This document shows positions 8,075-15,302 of a stretch of 45,053 bases of DNA, piece after piece. Location: assembly GCA_017616735.1 (NCBI GenBank), contig JAFZXP010000058.1, positions 1 through 45,053 of the forward strand. The letters are read 5' to 3'. The stretch's first letter is position 1; the number at the start of each line of letters is the position of its first letter. Under the pieces are notes generated by a model. The model saw nothing but the letters and a program-made list of their open reading frames with translations. It was not told the origin of the DNA and did not search any database. The position numbers and the translations under genes are program-made. The stretch is from Bacteroidales bacterium. GTDB taxonomy: Bacteria > Bacteroidota > Bacteroidia > Bacteroidales > F082.

Positions 8075-8740
8075 TTATTTATTCTGATATTCTTCCTCTA
8101 TTGCATTGTTCATATATTCCTTAAATTTCATATGGTCGTAATCAACCTTGTATTGTTCTTCCAATTCTTTCATAGTTTCATCAATAGCATCTTTAACCGG
8201 AATATGTACTGCAACATAACCTATATAACTCCCCTCATACTCATTGTATGCAACTTTTCGACAAACAGCATTTGCATACTTGTTTAAGACTTTTTTTGCG
8301 ATAGCTTCAGCACCGCCTTCCAATTTGCTTTCATAAATCTTTTTTCCACTTGGTATATTTGTATCCTTATTATACCAAGTTGTGGCATTTTTAATAACAC
8401 CAACGAATTTTGTAGATAATTCCTGAATAGCAGCTTCGTTTGCACTAATAACAGCAGATGTTCTATCAGGACGGCCTTCTACAACTCCATATCCTGCCAT
8501 ATACACGCCTGGATTGTCAAGTCCTTCATCCATACACGGCATTTCAAGAATCTGCTCTCCTTTTTTATACTCCGGAGTTCCCAATTGTTCATTTGTTTTT
8601 TGTGCAGGTTGTTCCTGTGTTTGTTGTTGATAATTAGGTTGTTGTACTGGTTGCTGTACATAAACGATTTCTTTTTCACTTCCACAACTTGCGAAAACGA
8701 TGGCAAGCATTGCCATTCCGAGTAAATGTAACTTTTTCAT
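8075..8740 (-). CDS. lipoprotein with LPP20-like domain
   Basis: The N terminus (residues 1-18) is a lipoprotein signal with lipobox FASC (C19), followed by an acidic/charged stretch and a Gln/Pro-rich linker (about residues 28-47). The rest holds GYGVVEGRPDRTSAVISANE and a helical region like the LPP20 family. Length is 221 residues. It heads the three-gene envelope unit and lies about 87 bases downstream of the terminator of the RNA gene at 8827-9102. I see no clear TAnnTTTG box directly before it, so read-through from the RNA promoter is possible. Confidence 0.72.
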   Translation of the reverse strand: MKKLHLLGMAMLAIVFASCGSEKEIVYVQQPVQQPNYQQQTQEQPAQKTNEQLGTPEYKKGEQILEMPCMDEGLDNPGVYMAGYGVVEGRPDRTSAVISANEAAIQELSTKFVGVIKNATTWYNKDTNIPSGKKIYESKLEGGAEAIAKKVLNKYANAVCRKVAYNEYEGSYIGYVAVHIPVKDAIDETMKELEEQYKVDYDHMKFKEYMNNAIEEEYQNK

Positions 8741-8826
8741 GATAGTAAAAACAATTAGTTAATAGTCAATTCCAATATCTGGCAGACTCCCAATGCCAAT
8801 TATTAATTAAAATCCATGAAACCATA

Positions 8827-8865
8827 AAAGAAAAAGCGCGGGAGTCTAAACTATGCCTATCCCGC
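8827..8865 (-). terminator. terminator of the non-coding RNA
   Basis: On the minus strand, GCGGGA pairs with TCCCGC across a 16-base loop, followed directly by GCTTTTTCTTTT. Confidence 0.75.
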
Positions 8866-9102
8866 TATTCAGGCCTTCGCATTGCCCATCTATCGAGGAT
8901 AAGCAATGCCGAAGCCCACGCTAAATTGCATATATTAATGGGTGTCGAGGAAACACGATAATATAATACAAAGTCGTGAACATCAAACCTTGCTTTACCG
9001 TGCGATAGATTCTGAATTTGCGAAGTTCGAATAGCCGCAGATAAAACGTCAGTTCAACGTTTTTTCCAATATGTCTGCCACCAGGCTAAAAGAATGATGG
9101 CT
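8827..9102 (-). ncRNA. structured non-coding RNA, family not identified
   Basis: This stretch lacks a convincing ORF but has a full transcription unit on the minus strand: TTTG-N21-TATCTTTG at 9138-9106, a body of about 275 bases, and a terminator GCGGGA...TCCCGC with a T-rich tail at 8865-8827. Inside, GGGCTTCGGCATTGC pairs with GCAATGCGAAGGCC around an apical loop, and AACGT-loop-ACGTT forms a short hairpin near the 5' end. Size and architecture would suit 6S RNA or a Bacteroidales-specific RNA such as the Rfam Bacteroidales-1 motif, but I cannot match it to either by eye. Confidence 0.65.
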
Positions 9103-9105
9103 CTG

Positions 9106-9138
9106 CAAAGATAGCGAAATCTTTTTAGAAATCACAAA
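9106..9138 (-). promoter_or_regulatory. promoter of the non-coding RNA
   Basis: Reading the minus strand, TTTG (9138-9135), 21 bases, then TATCTTTG (9113-9106). This is one of the best matches to the Bacteroidota consensus in the window. No start codon with a good reading frame follows. Confidence 0.7.
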
Positions 9139-9170
9139 AATTGATAAAATTTTTCAAAAAAAATAAATTA

Positions 9171-9186
9171 TAACCATTTTTGGTTA
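9171..9186 (+). promoter_or_regulatory. candidate operator of the toxin-antitoxin operon
   Basis: TAACCA, four T's, TGGTTA is a perfect inverted repeat ending 10 bases upstream of the -7 box at 9197. A helix-turn-helix protein bound there would block RNA polymerase, as expected for autorepression by the antitoxin encoded just downstream. Confidence 0.5.
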
Positions 9187-9196
9187 CTTTTTTTAT

Positions 9197-9204
9197 TATC
9201 TTTG
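9197..9204 (+). promoter_or_regulatory. -7 promoter box of the toxin-antitoxin operon
   Basis: TATCTTTG, 19 bases before the antitoxin ATG. No well-spaced TTTG is seen upstream. Confidence 0.6.
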
Positions 9205-9223
9205 CAGTCTGAAATGAGATATT

Positions 9224-9754
9224 ATGTTTGAGAACTATTTGAATTATCATCACATACCTTGTGGGGCTATTATTGGTAGAATAATGTCGAAAGAGCACCT
9301 CACACAACGCGAGCTGGCAAATCGTGCAGGTATTCCATACCAAAGAATCAACGATTTTATAGCTAATCGCAGAAAAATTTCTCCCGAGGTCTCATTGAAA
9401 TTAGAAAAAGCATTAAACATTGACAATCAATGCTTTTTCTATAAAATACAAACAAATCATGAAATTTTTACTGCCATAGCGCAACAGTCTGAATTATCTC
9501 ATCCCAACTTATCACTATTCAGAAAAGCATTGTTTTGGGATACAGATATAGAAAAACTCAATTGGCAGAAGAATTCAAACTGGATAATCCAAAGAGTTTT
9601 CGAATATGGGAATGCCAGCGAAATCAAAGAAACAATAAAATTTTATGGTAAAGATTTGATCATAAAAGAATTACAATCAATTCATGATACATGGAACGCA
9701 GAAAACAGAATTTATAACCTTAAAAAGTATTTAAATTATGATTTTGAGAACTAA
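9224..9754 (+). CDS. HTH antitoxin (XRE helix-turn-helix fused to DUF6922-like domain)
   Basis: A 176-residue protein. Residues about 18-66 form an XRE-type helix-turn-helix (LTQRELANRAGIPYQRINDF, then NRRKISPEVSLKLEKAL). Residues about 98-145 match the pattern I associate with DUF6922 (ALFWDTDIEKLNW, then IIQRVFEYG and IKFYG), a small domain usually found next to AbiEii-type toxins. The stop overlaps the toxin gene by 17 bases. It is probably the antitoxin and autorepressor of an AbiE-like pair, with a palindromic operator candidate at 9171-9186. Lower GC than its neighbours hints at horizontal acquisition. Confidence 0.75.
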   Translation: MFENYLNYHHIPCGAIIGRIMSKEHLTQRELANRAGIPYQRINDFIANRRKISPEVSLKLEKALNIDNQCFFYKIQTNHEIFTAIAQQSELSHPNLSLFRKALFWDTDIEKLNWQKNSNWIIQRVFEYGNASEIKETIKFYGKDLIIKELQSIHDTWNAENRIYNLKKYLNYDFEN

Positions 9755-10403
9755 TATCGCGTCACCACTATTGTTGGAATGTCTGCACAAAATAATGTCA
9801 CACAAGGCTTTTGATAACCATTACCTTGTCGGCGGCACAGCACTGGCATTGCAACGAGGGCACAGAATTTCGATTGACATCGATATGTTTACAAATCAAC
9901 TATATGGTGAAATGAAAACCAATGAAATTGCTGATGCTTTACAAGAATTATTCCCATACATAGATGGTTTGCAAAAATTAAAAGAAACACAAACCGTTTA
10001 TTCTCTTTTCGTCGGTAACAATAAAGACAATTGCGTGAAACTTGACATATGCTATGATGACAATCCTATTTTTCCTTTAATTAATGCCAATGGAATCAGG
10101 ATGGTTTCGGAAAAAGACATAGCAGCTATGAAAATTAATGCTATAACTCAAGACAGACAGCGAAAGAAGGATTTTTGGGATATTCACGACCTGCTAGAAT
10201 CGTATTCAATTGAAGATATGGTGACTTTTGCATTGAAAAGATATCCTTGGTCTTTGGATTTGTCTAAAATCATTGATGGTTTTAAGCGTTTACCGGAATT
10301 GAATGACTACACTGAGGTAAGATGCCTCAAAGGCAAATACTGGGAGTTTATCGTTGAAGACTTGATGGAAGAAGTCCCCAAATTGGAAAAACTCAATAGC
10401 TAA
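9738..10403 (+). CDS. AbiEii/AbiGii-family nucleotidyltransferase toxin
   Basis: The 221-residue protein has the nucleotidyltransferase signature GGTALALQRGHRISIDIDMF at residues 32-51, with catalytic Asp D47 and D49, and a later KINAITQDRQRKKDFWDIHD block (about residues 131-150) typical of AbiEii-type toxins. Known AbiE toxins are transferases that act on tRNA or bind GTP and are neutralised by their partner (type IV). It overlaps the antitoxin ORF by 17 bases, so the two are translationally coupled. Substrate and any phage-defence role cannot be read from the sequence. Confidence 0.85.
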   Translation: MILRTNIASPLLLECLHKIMSHKAFDNHYLVGGTALALQRGHRISIDIDMFTNQLYGEMKTNEIADALQELFPYIDGLQKLKETQTVYSLFVGNNKDNCVKLDICYDDNPIFPLINANGIRMVSEKDIAAMKINAITQDRQRKKDFWDIHDLLESYSIEDMVTFALKRYPWSLDLSKIIDGFKRLPELNDYTEVRCLKGKYWEFIVEDLMEEVPKLEKLNS

Positions 10404-10422
10404 TAGCTAATGGCTATCTCTA

Positions 10423-11088
10423 TTATTCTGCCGGTGTAGTGAACATCCGGTCTTCGCCGTAGGCGATGCCTTTTGAATTGGTGGCGTAGGCTCGGACGTA
10501 GTATGTGGTGTTGGGAGTCAGCTCCATGGTGCTTCCGAAAACACCCATTCCGCCTTCTTCAACGCTGAATGAGCCTTCGTTGATACTTGGTTTCGGATGG
10601 AAACACCAGCATAGTCCCCTGGCTTTTATCGGCAAGTTACCATCCGACACTACCTCGCCGGTGCAATAAGCCGATGTCGAAGTGATGTCGACGACCTCAC
10701 CAGTCACCACCGTGGGAACGGCGTCTTTATACAAAGTGGTAAAACTATTCACATCTGTCTTCATATGGTTGAAGCCGCTGTTAAAATCCAATTGATAGTA
10801 ATAGGTGGTCTTGGGCCGCAAGTTATTCAGCGTCGCGCTGATATGCCCATCGTCACATGCAGCCGCCACGCTGTCAGCATCACTCATAGACTCATATCTG
10901 GAATAAATAACATCAACAGATTGCAGCTCGTAATCATATGAATATGTGATATTTATGACTGCATTGTCTACACTAAGCACCACCTCTTCATCGGTGATGA
11001 CAACAAGATTTTGCTCTATAGTCTTAGCCTTTTTGCAGCCTGGTATCATGAGGAACAAGACAGATAATACAACCAGTAGTCTTTTCAT
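10423..11088 (-). CDS. fibronectin-III-like lipoprotein
   Basis: A 221-residue protein with a lipoprotein signal (MIPGC, C18) and a body of repeated beta-sandwich type. The phrases LRPKTTYYYQLDF and LTPNTTYYVRAYATNSKG are the hallmark of fibronectin type III modules in Bacteroidales surface lipoproteins, so about two such modules are present (about residues 40-120 and 125-220). It is last in the dsbD unit, 11 bases after the barrel gene. A surface role is likely; no ligand can be named. Confidence 0.75.
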   Translation of the reverse strand: MKRLLVVLSVLFLMIPGCKKAKTIEQNLVVITDEEVVLSVDNAVINITYSYDYELQSVDVIYSRYESMSDADSVAAACDDGHISATLNNLRPKTTYYYQLDFNSGFNHMKTDVNSFTTLYKDAVPTVVTGEVVDITSTSAYCTGEVVSDGNLPIKARGLCWCFHPKPSINEGSFSVEEGGMGVFGSTMELTPNTTYYVRAYATNSKGIAYGEDRMFTTPAE

Positions 11089-11099
11089 ATCACAGTGAA

Positions 11100-11711
11100 T
11101 TAAAACTTCAGACCAACACCGGCCTTTCCTTCCAGCATATCAAAATCGGTAGTCACCGCCTCGGCAGAGATCACCAGCCTCTTGATATCATACTGCAATC
11201 CAAGAGCCATATCCATTCCACGACGGCTGTTGTCCTTTTCGACGTACCATTTGTCATCAGGTGTCGCATAACACAACTCGTTGACTCCATACCCCACTCC
11301 CAGACGTAACGACAGAGGCCTTGCTATCCTTACCAAGCCTCCTATCATCAGCGACAGGCGGGTGTTGGACTGTTTTGACTCGCCGTAGAGGAACGGCATC
11401 ATGGTGGCCCCTTCCGGCTCAAACTCCCCGTCGACATCAAACGACTGCAAACTGCCACTCGTCATCACGCTGACGAACCAGCCAAAACGACGTATCATGC
11501 CCAATGTCAGGCCAAACGACATGGAAGGCTTGAGCCCGTAAGCAATGTTTGCCGTTACGAACGTCGACCATTCGTCATATGACGTGCCGAAGTCGGCACA
11601 GTCTTGAAACTGTGAGTAATACCTGTCTTTATCACGTCTATTGTTCTGCGCGGCAACGCCAACAGACAACGCCATCAACAAACCTAACAAAAGACAATGT
11701 CTCATCAACAA
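11100..11711 (-). CDS. small outer-membrane beta-barrel protein
   Basis: A 203-residue secreted protein with a signal peptide (residues 1-21, ending VAAQ). Repeated alternating strands such as ANIAYGLKPSMSFGLTLGMI and a last strand ending AGVGLKF with terminal Phe are consistent with an 8-10-strand outer-membrane barrel. It lies 7 bases after dsbD and 11 before the lipoprotein gene, so it probably shares their transcript. I cannot name its family. Confidence 0.65.
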   Translation of the reverse strand: MLMRHCLLLGLLMALSVGVAAQNNRRDKDRYYSQFQDCADFGTSYDEWSTFVTANIAYGLKPSMSFGLTLGMIRRFGWFVSVMTSGSLQSFDVDGEFEPEGATMMPFLYGESKQSNTRLSLMIGGLVRIARPLSLRLGVGYGVNELCYATPDDKWYVEKDNSRRGMDMALGLQYDIKRLVISAEAVTTDFDMLEGKAGVGLKF

Positions 11712-11718
11712 ATCTATA

Positions 11719-13761
11719 CTATTCGTTGATGTTTCTTACCGAAACCCCGTTTTTGAAGTTGTCGAGTCCTTCTTGGAGGAACTGGACGAAGCCGTCTTTG
11801 TCGAGGTTGTAGGCGCGAGGCTCGTGAAGGAGCTCGCCGTTGTGGCCCATGAGGCAGTAATATGGCTGGGCGTTGGTGCCGAATTTGGTGATTTGGAAGT
11901 CGGCATATTTACGGCCGATGGTCTTCTTCATCTTGCCGTCACCTCCCATCACCCATTCTTCTTCAGGGAGACGAGTCTTGTCGTCAACATACAAAGCCAC
12001 AATTATGAAATCTTCGCGCAACATCTTCAGCACTCGAGGATCGCTCCACACATTAGCCTCCATTTCACGGCAATTGACACATCCGTGACCGGTGAAATCG
12101 ACATAAAGCGGCTTGTTCTGAGCCTTTGCGCAAGCCAAAGCCTGCTCATAATCGAAATATCCCTTCAACCCGTGAGGCAGATGGAAGATATCGTCGTAAC
12201 GCGGTGCTTCGCAAAGCTCAGCTGTTGGTTTGGACGACTGCTGTTCGTGTTGAGCGGCCGGCACAGCCTTCACGTTTTGCTGAATATATTCGATAACCTT
12301 GTCGGCATTTTCCTGATTGATACGCTTGAGGTCGAAATCGAGGGTCTGTTGTGGAGGCAGATAGCCCGAGAGAGCCTTCAAAGGTGCGCCCCACATACCC
12401 GGGACCATGTAAACGACAAAGGTAAACACAATGATACTCAATATCAAACGACCGACGCCGATTGATTCGACAGGGTCGTCGTTTTTAAATCTGATCTTGC
12501 CGAGCAGATAGAATCCGAGCATTGCAAAGCAAACAATCCAGATGCCGAGGTAGACCTCACGGTCGAGCAAATGCCAGTGGTATGTCTGGTCGGCAACGCT
12601 TAAGAACTTGAAGCCGAGCGCAACCTCAATGAAACCGAGGATAACCTTCACTGTGTTGAGCCAGCCGCCGCTCTTTGGCAGGTTTTTCAGCATTGACGGG
12701 AACAATGCGAAGAGTGCAAACGGCAATGCAAAGGTGCAGGCGTAGCAGAACATTGTCAGAATCGGAGTCCAGAACTCACCAGATGTCGATTTGATAAGAA
12801 CTGTTCCGACTATAGGTCCTGTGCAGGCAAACGACACCAAAACAAGTGTCAGAGCCATAAAGAACACACCGGCAAGACCTTTCTTTTCGGAATTGGCATC
12901 CGATTTGTTGACCAGGCTGCTCGGGAGCACGATTTCAAAAGCTCCGAAGAACGATGCGGCAAACACCATGAATACCAAGAAGAATATGATATTCGGAATC
13001 CAGTGTGTTGACAACCAGTTGAAAATGTCGCCAGTGACGCTGTCGCCGCCGAAAATCCATGTCACCATGATGATAATAGCGATTGGCAATGTGTAAAGCA
13101 ACACAATGAAAATAAAGTACATAATGGCTTTAAAACGGCCAGCTGCCTTGTTTTCGCTGCCGTGCAGGAAAAACGAAACCGTCATAGGAATCATCGGGAA
13201 CACGCATGGTGTAAGCAATGCCGCCAAGCCCCAAAGAATTGCCTGAAGTATCATTGAAAGAAGGCTGTCACCTTCCTTAGCATCAGTATTTGCTATTGTC
13301 GCGCCATCGAGGTTAATGTCGAATTCCACCTGGGTCGGAGGCAGACACATGCCGTCGTTGCACACCATAAACTCAAGCTCGCCTTTCACGGCAACCGGTT
13401 TTTTGCCAAGCACTTTCACTTTTTGAGTGAATATAGCCTCTTTTTCAAAATAATTCAATTCGATACCGAAAGCGTTGTCAAAATGAACTATCGCCTTGCC
13501 TTCCATAACGTCGCCGATTCTTTCATATCTTGAATCTTCCGCAAACTGGAATGTGGTCGGAATTGGGCCTTCACCGTTGAGATTCTGTGAATAAATATGC
13601 CATCCGGCTTCAATATCAGCCTTGAAGATGACATTGAATTCGTTGTTTCCCAACGACTCTGTCGAGAAGCTCCATTGTACCGGGTCATAAATCTGCGCAA
13701 CCGACGCCAAAGGCATCAAAAATGCGAAAAAAGTTACTAAAATTAAGGATAATTTCTTCAT
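11719..13761 (-). CDS. dsbD: thiol:disulfide interchange protein DsbD
   Basis: DsbD carries electrons from cytoplasmic thioredoxin across the inner membrane to periplasmic thiol proteins. All three redox modules are present: an N-terminal domain after the signal peptide with Cys pair C134/C139 (CNDGMC), a membrane core with C186 (LTPCVFPM) and C313 (FACTGP), and a C-terminal thioredoxin domain with GHGCVNC (C561, C564). The length of 680 residues is somewhat above E. coli DsbD. Two secreted proteins follow within 11 bases each, suggesting one operon. A promoter box lies about 56 bases upstream. Confidence 0.95.
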   Translation of the reverse strand: MKKLSLILVTFFAFLMPLASVAQIYDPVQWSFSTESLGNNEFNVIFKADIEAGWHIYSQNLNGEGPIPTTFQFAEDSRYERIGDVMEGKAIVHFDNAFGIELNYFEKEAIFTQKVKVLGKKPVAVKGELEFMVCNDGMCLPPTQVEFDINLDGATIANTDAKEGDSLLSMILQAILWGLAALLTPCVFPMIPMTVSFFLHGSENKAAGRFKAIMYFIFIVLLYTLPIAIIIMVTWIFGGDSVTGDIFNWLSTHWIPNIIFFLVFMVFAASFFGAFEIVLPSSLVNKSDANSEKKGLAGVFFMALTLVLVSFACTGPIVGTVLIKSTSGEFWTPILTMFCYACTFALPFALFALFPSMLKNLPKSGGWLNTVKVILGFIEVALGFKFLSVADQTYHWHLLDREVYLGIWIVCFAMLGFYLLGKIRFKNDDPVESIGVGRLILSIIVFTFVVYMVPGMWGAPLKALSGYLPPQQTLDFDLKRINQENADKVIEYIQQNVKAVPAAQHEQQSSKPTAELCEAPRYDDIFHLPHGLKGYFDYEQALACAKAQNKPLYVDFTGHGCVNCREMEANVWSDPRVLKMLREDFIIVALYVDDKTRLPEEEWVMGGDGKMKKTIGRKYADFQITKFGTNAQPYYCLMGHNGELLHEPRAYNLDKDGFVQFLQEGLDNFKNGVSVRNINE

Positions 13762-13816
13762 AGCTCGCTGTTATTCAATTATTTACAAATAGTTAATTTT
13801 CGTATAATACAAGCTA

Positions 13817-13847
13817 CAAATATACGGAAATAATATTAATTATCAAA
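13817..13847 (-). promoter_or_regulatory. promoter of the dsbD operon
   Basis: On the minus strand, TTTG (13847-13844), 19 bases, then TATATTTG (13824-13817). The -33 box overlaps the last codons of tilS. The leader is about 50 bases. Confidence 0.65.
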
Positions 13848-15302
13848 ATTAATTTGATATATGGTTTTGGTTTTTTCGGTAATCTTGAATCTGTCGTCGA
13901 TGCGATAACCCGCTATCCACACAATTTGGTTGTCGGAATCAGTCAGAATCAAAGTGGTTTTCTTTTGGAAAGTGGTGAAATTATTATCGTTGAAGAAATC
14001 CGAGACGAGTTTTGTGCCGCGCATACCAAGAGGACGGAAACGGTCGCCCTGCTGCCAGAATCGGGTTTGCAAAGGCAATTTCAGCTTATCGTAATCCAGC
14101 TGGGCGATGTTAGAATTATCAGTTACCAGTTGAAAGTTGACAGTTTTTTCAATCTTTTTAAAAGAAATCGCCTTTGTATCAGCTATCATGTTACGCGGAA
14201 AAATATCTATAGTCCTTTTTTCGACTACCAGTTGATAATCATCAGAATAAAATTCCTTACCTGGTTCACTGTCAAGGGCAGCAAAAATTGACTCGCATTG
14301 GGAATAAGAGAAGCCAAAGGTGCGAATCCACTCAAAAAGAAGCTGCTTACCAACACCGTCATTCCGAGTGTAGCGAAGCGGAATCGAGGAATCTCCTGCA
14401 AAATATAACGACTCTGATTGTAGGAGATTTCTCCGCTCCGCTCTCTCTTTGGTCGAGCTCCGGTCGAAATGACGTTTCTTTATTGTATGCAAAACGCCGT
14501 CGACGGTTTCAATTTGCGAGATTTTTTCCTGCAAAAGCTCTCTATACAATTGATTTTCAGCGGATAGATGATTTATCGACTCCAAAATCTTTTCTCTTGC
14601 CTCGGCTTTGATTGAGTCAAAAACAGGCATCAGGTCGTGACGGATTTTATTTCTCAAATAAACTGTATCGTTGTTGGTGCTGTCTTCACGCCAATTGATT
14701 CCATTGTCAACGGCAAACCGCCTGATTTCTTCTCTGGACGCCCATAGCAACGGCCTGATATACATTCCATTGCAAGGTTGCATGGCTTTCAGTCCTTTGA
14801 TGCCGGAACCGCGTAGGAGGTTGATGAAAAACGTTTCGATTTGGTCGTCGGCGTGGTGAGCGAGAGCTAATTTATCAAACAGGAGATTTATTCGCCTTTG
14901 GCGAATGCTTTCGCTTCGCTCAGGTTTCCACTCGCTACGCTCGGTCGAAATGACGTGCTGGTTGGCATTAATCAGATCGTTGAACCAGGCGTAGCGCAGG
15001 TCGCGAGCTGCCATCTCAACGGAAACCTTGTTGTCTGCCACATATTGGTGGGTGTCGAACTGCTTTACGAAAAGCTTCACCCCCACCCTGTCGGCATACT
15101 CCCGCACAAACTGTTCGTCGCCATCCGATTCTGCTCCCCTCAGCCTGAAATTGCAATGGGCGAAAGCTATGTTGTATCCGCAACGCCTCAACAATTCCGC
15201 AAGTACCATGGAGTCGACGCCGCCGCTTAATGCGACAAGTATCCGGTCACCTTCTTTAATAAGGTGATTGTCGGCTATATATTTGCGGAATTGTTCTATC
15301 AT
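13836..15302 (-). CDS. tilS: tRNA(Ile)-lysidine synthetase TilS with repeat-derived insertions
   Basis: TilS adds lysine to C34 of the CAU-anticodon tRNA-Ile so that it reads AUA codons. The PP-loop SGGVDS (residues 26-31), HCNFRLRG and the catalytic-region motif HHADDQIETFF (149-159) are intact, as is the C-terminal block FRPLGMRG. At 488 residues it is longer than usual. Three stretches look foreign: residues about 117-141, 277-315 and 386-395. Each is encoded by DNA that resembles dispersed intergenic repeats, and without them the length (about 414) would be ordinary. The gene abuts the upstream gene with no spacer. The enzyme should still be active, as it is expected to be essential and the frame is kept. 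Confidence 0.93.
   Translation of the reverse strand: MIEQFRKYIADNHLIKEGDRILVALSGGVDSMVLAELLRRCGYNIAFAHCNFRLRGAESDGDEQFVREYADRVGVKLFVKQFDTHQYVADNKVSVEMAARDLRYAWFNDLINANQHVISTERSEWKPERSESIRQRRINLLFDKLALAHHADDQIETFFINLLRGSGIKGLKAMQPCNGMYIRPLLWASREEIRRFAVDNGINWREDSTNNDTVYLRNKIRHDLMPVFDSIKAEAREKILESINHLSAENQLYRELLQEKISQIETVDGVLHTIKKRHFDRSSTKERAERRNLLQSESLYFAGDSSIPLRYTRNDGVGKQLLFEWIRTFGFSYSQCESIFAALDSEPGKEFYSDDYQLVVEKRTIDIFPRNMIADTKAISFKKIEKTVNFQLVTDNSNIAQLDYDKLKLPLQTRFWQQGDRFRPLGMRGTKLVSDFFNDNNFTTFQKKTTLILTDSDNQIVWIAGYRIDDRFKITEKTKTIYQINFDN
14120..14147. repeat. TTTCAACT-type simple repeat inside tilS
   Basis: CAGTTGAAAGTTGACAGTT within tilS is the same word that fills the spacer at 4450-4470, and its reverse complement recurs at 29694-29740. 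It encodes residues about 386-395 (TVNFQLVTD). It may be an old insertion that stayed in frame. Confidence 0.6.
14358..14473. repeat. 116-base palindromic repeat inserted in tilS
   Basis: The element starts GTCATTCCGAG and ends CGGTCGAAATGAC, with GAGGAATCTCCTG and GTAGGAGATTTCTCC near the centre. The two arms are therefore inverted copies of one GTCATTYCGA...GGAGATTT word. This is the kind of dispersed palindrome I know from spaces between genes in Bacteroidota genomes. Here it encodes tilS residues about 277-315 without a stop. Confidence 0.8.
14881..14954. repeat. half-copy of the palindromic repeat inserted in tilS
   Basis: AGGAGATTT at the left and CTCGGTCGAAATGAC at the right match one arm of the element at 14358-14473; the GTCATTCCGAG arm is missing. 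It encodes tilS residues about 117-141, just before the catalytic HHADDQ motif. Confidence 0.72.

Noticed and set aside
8844-8858. AAACTATGC inside the loop of the RNA terminator as a third copy of the 81-base element
   Set aside because: Only one nine-base match, no second inverted end and no 81-base spacing; chance is likely.
8827-9102. tmRNA or SRP RNA as the identity of the RNA gene
   Set aside because: I see no alanine-tRNA-like ends, tag reading frame or SRP GGAA-type apical motif.
11641-12465. Long plus-strand reading frame opposite the dsbD end
   Set aside because: It lies antisense to the well-supported DsbD thioredoxin domain, has no recognisable motif and no promoter.
13836-15302. 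tilS as a pseudogene because of its odd inserted stretches
   Set aside because: The frame is open throughout, and all PP-loop, catalytic and C-terminal motifs are present, so insertion without inactivation is the better reading.
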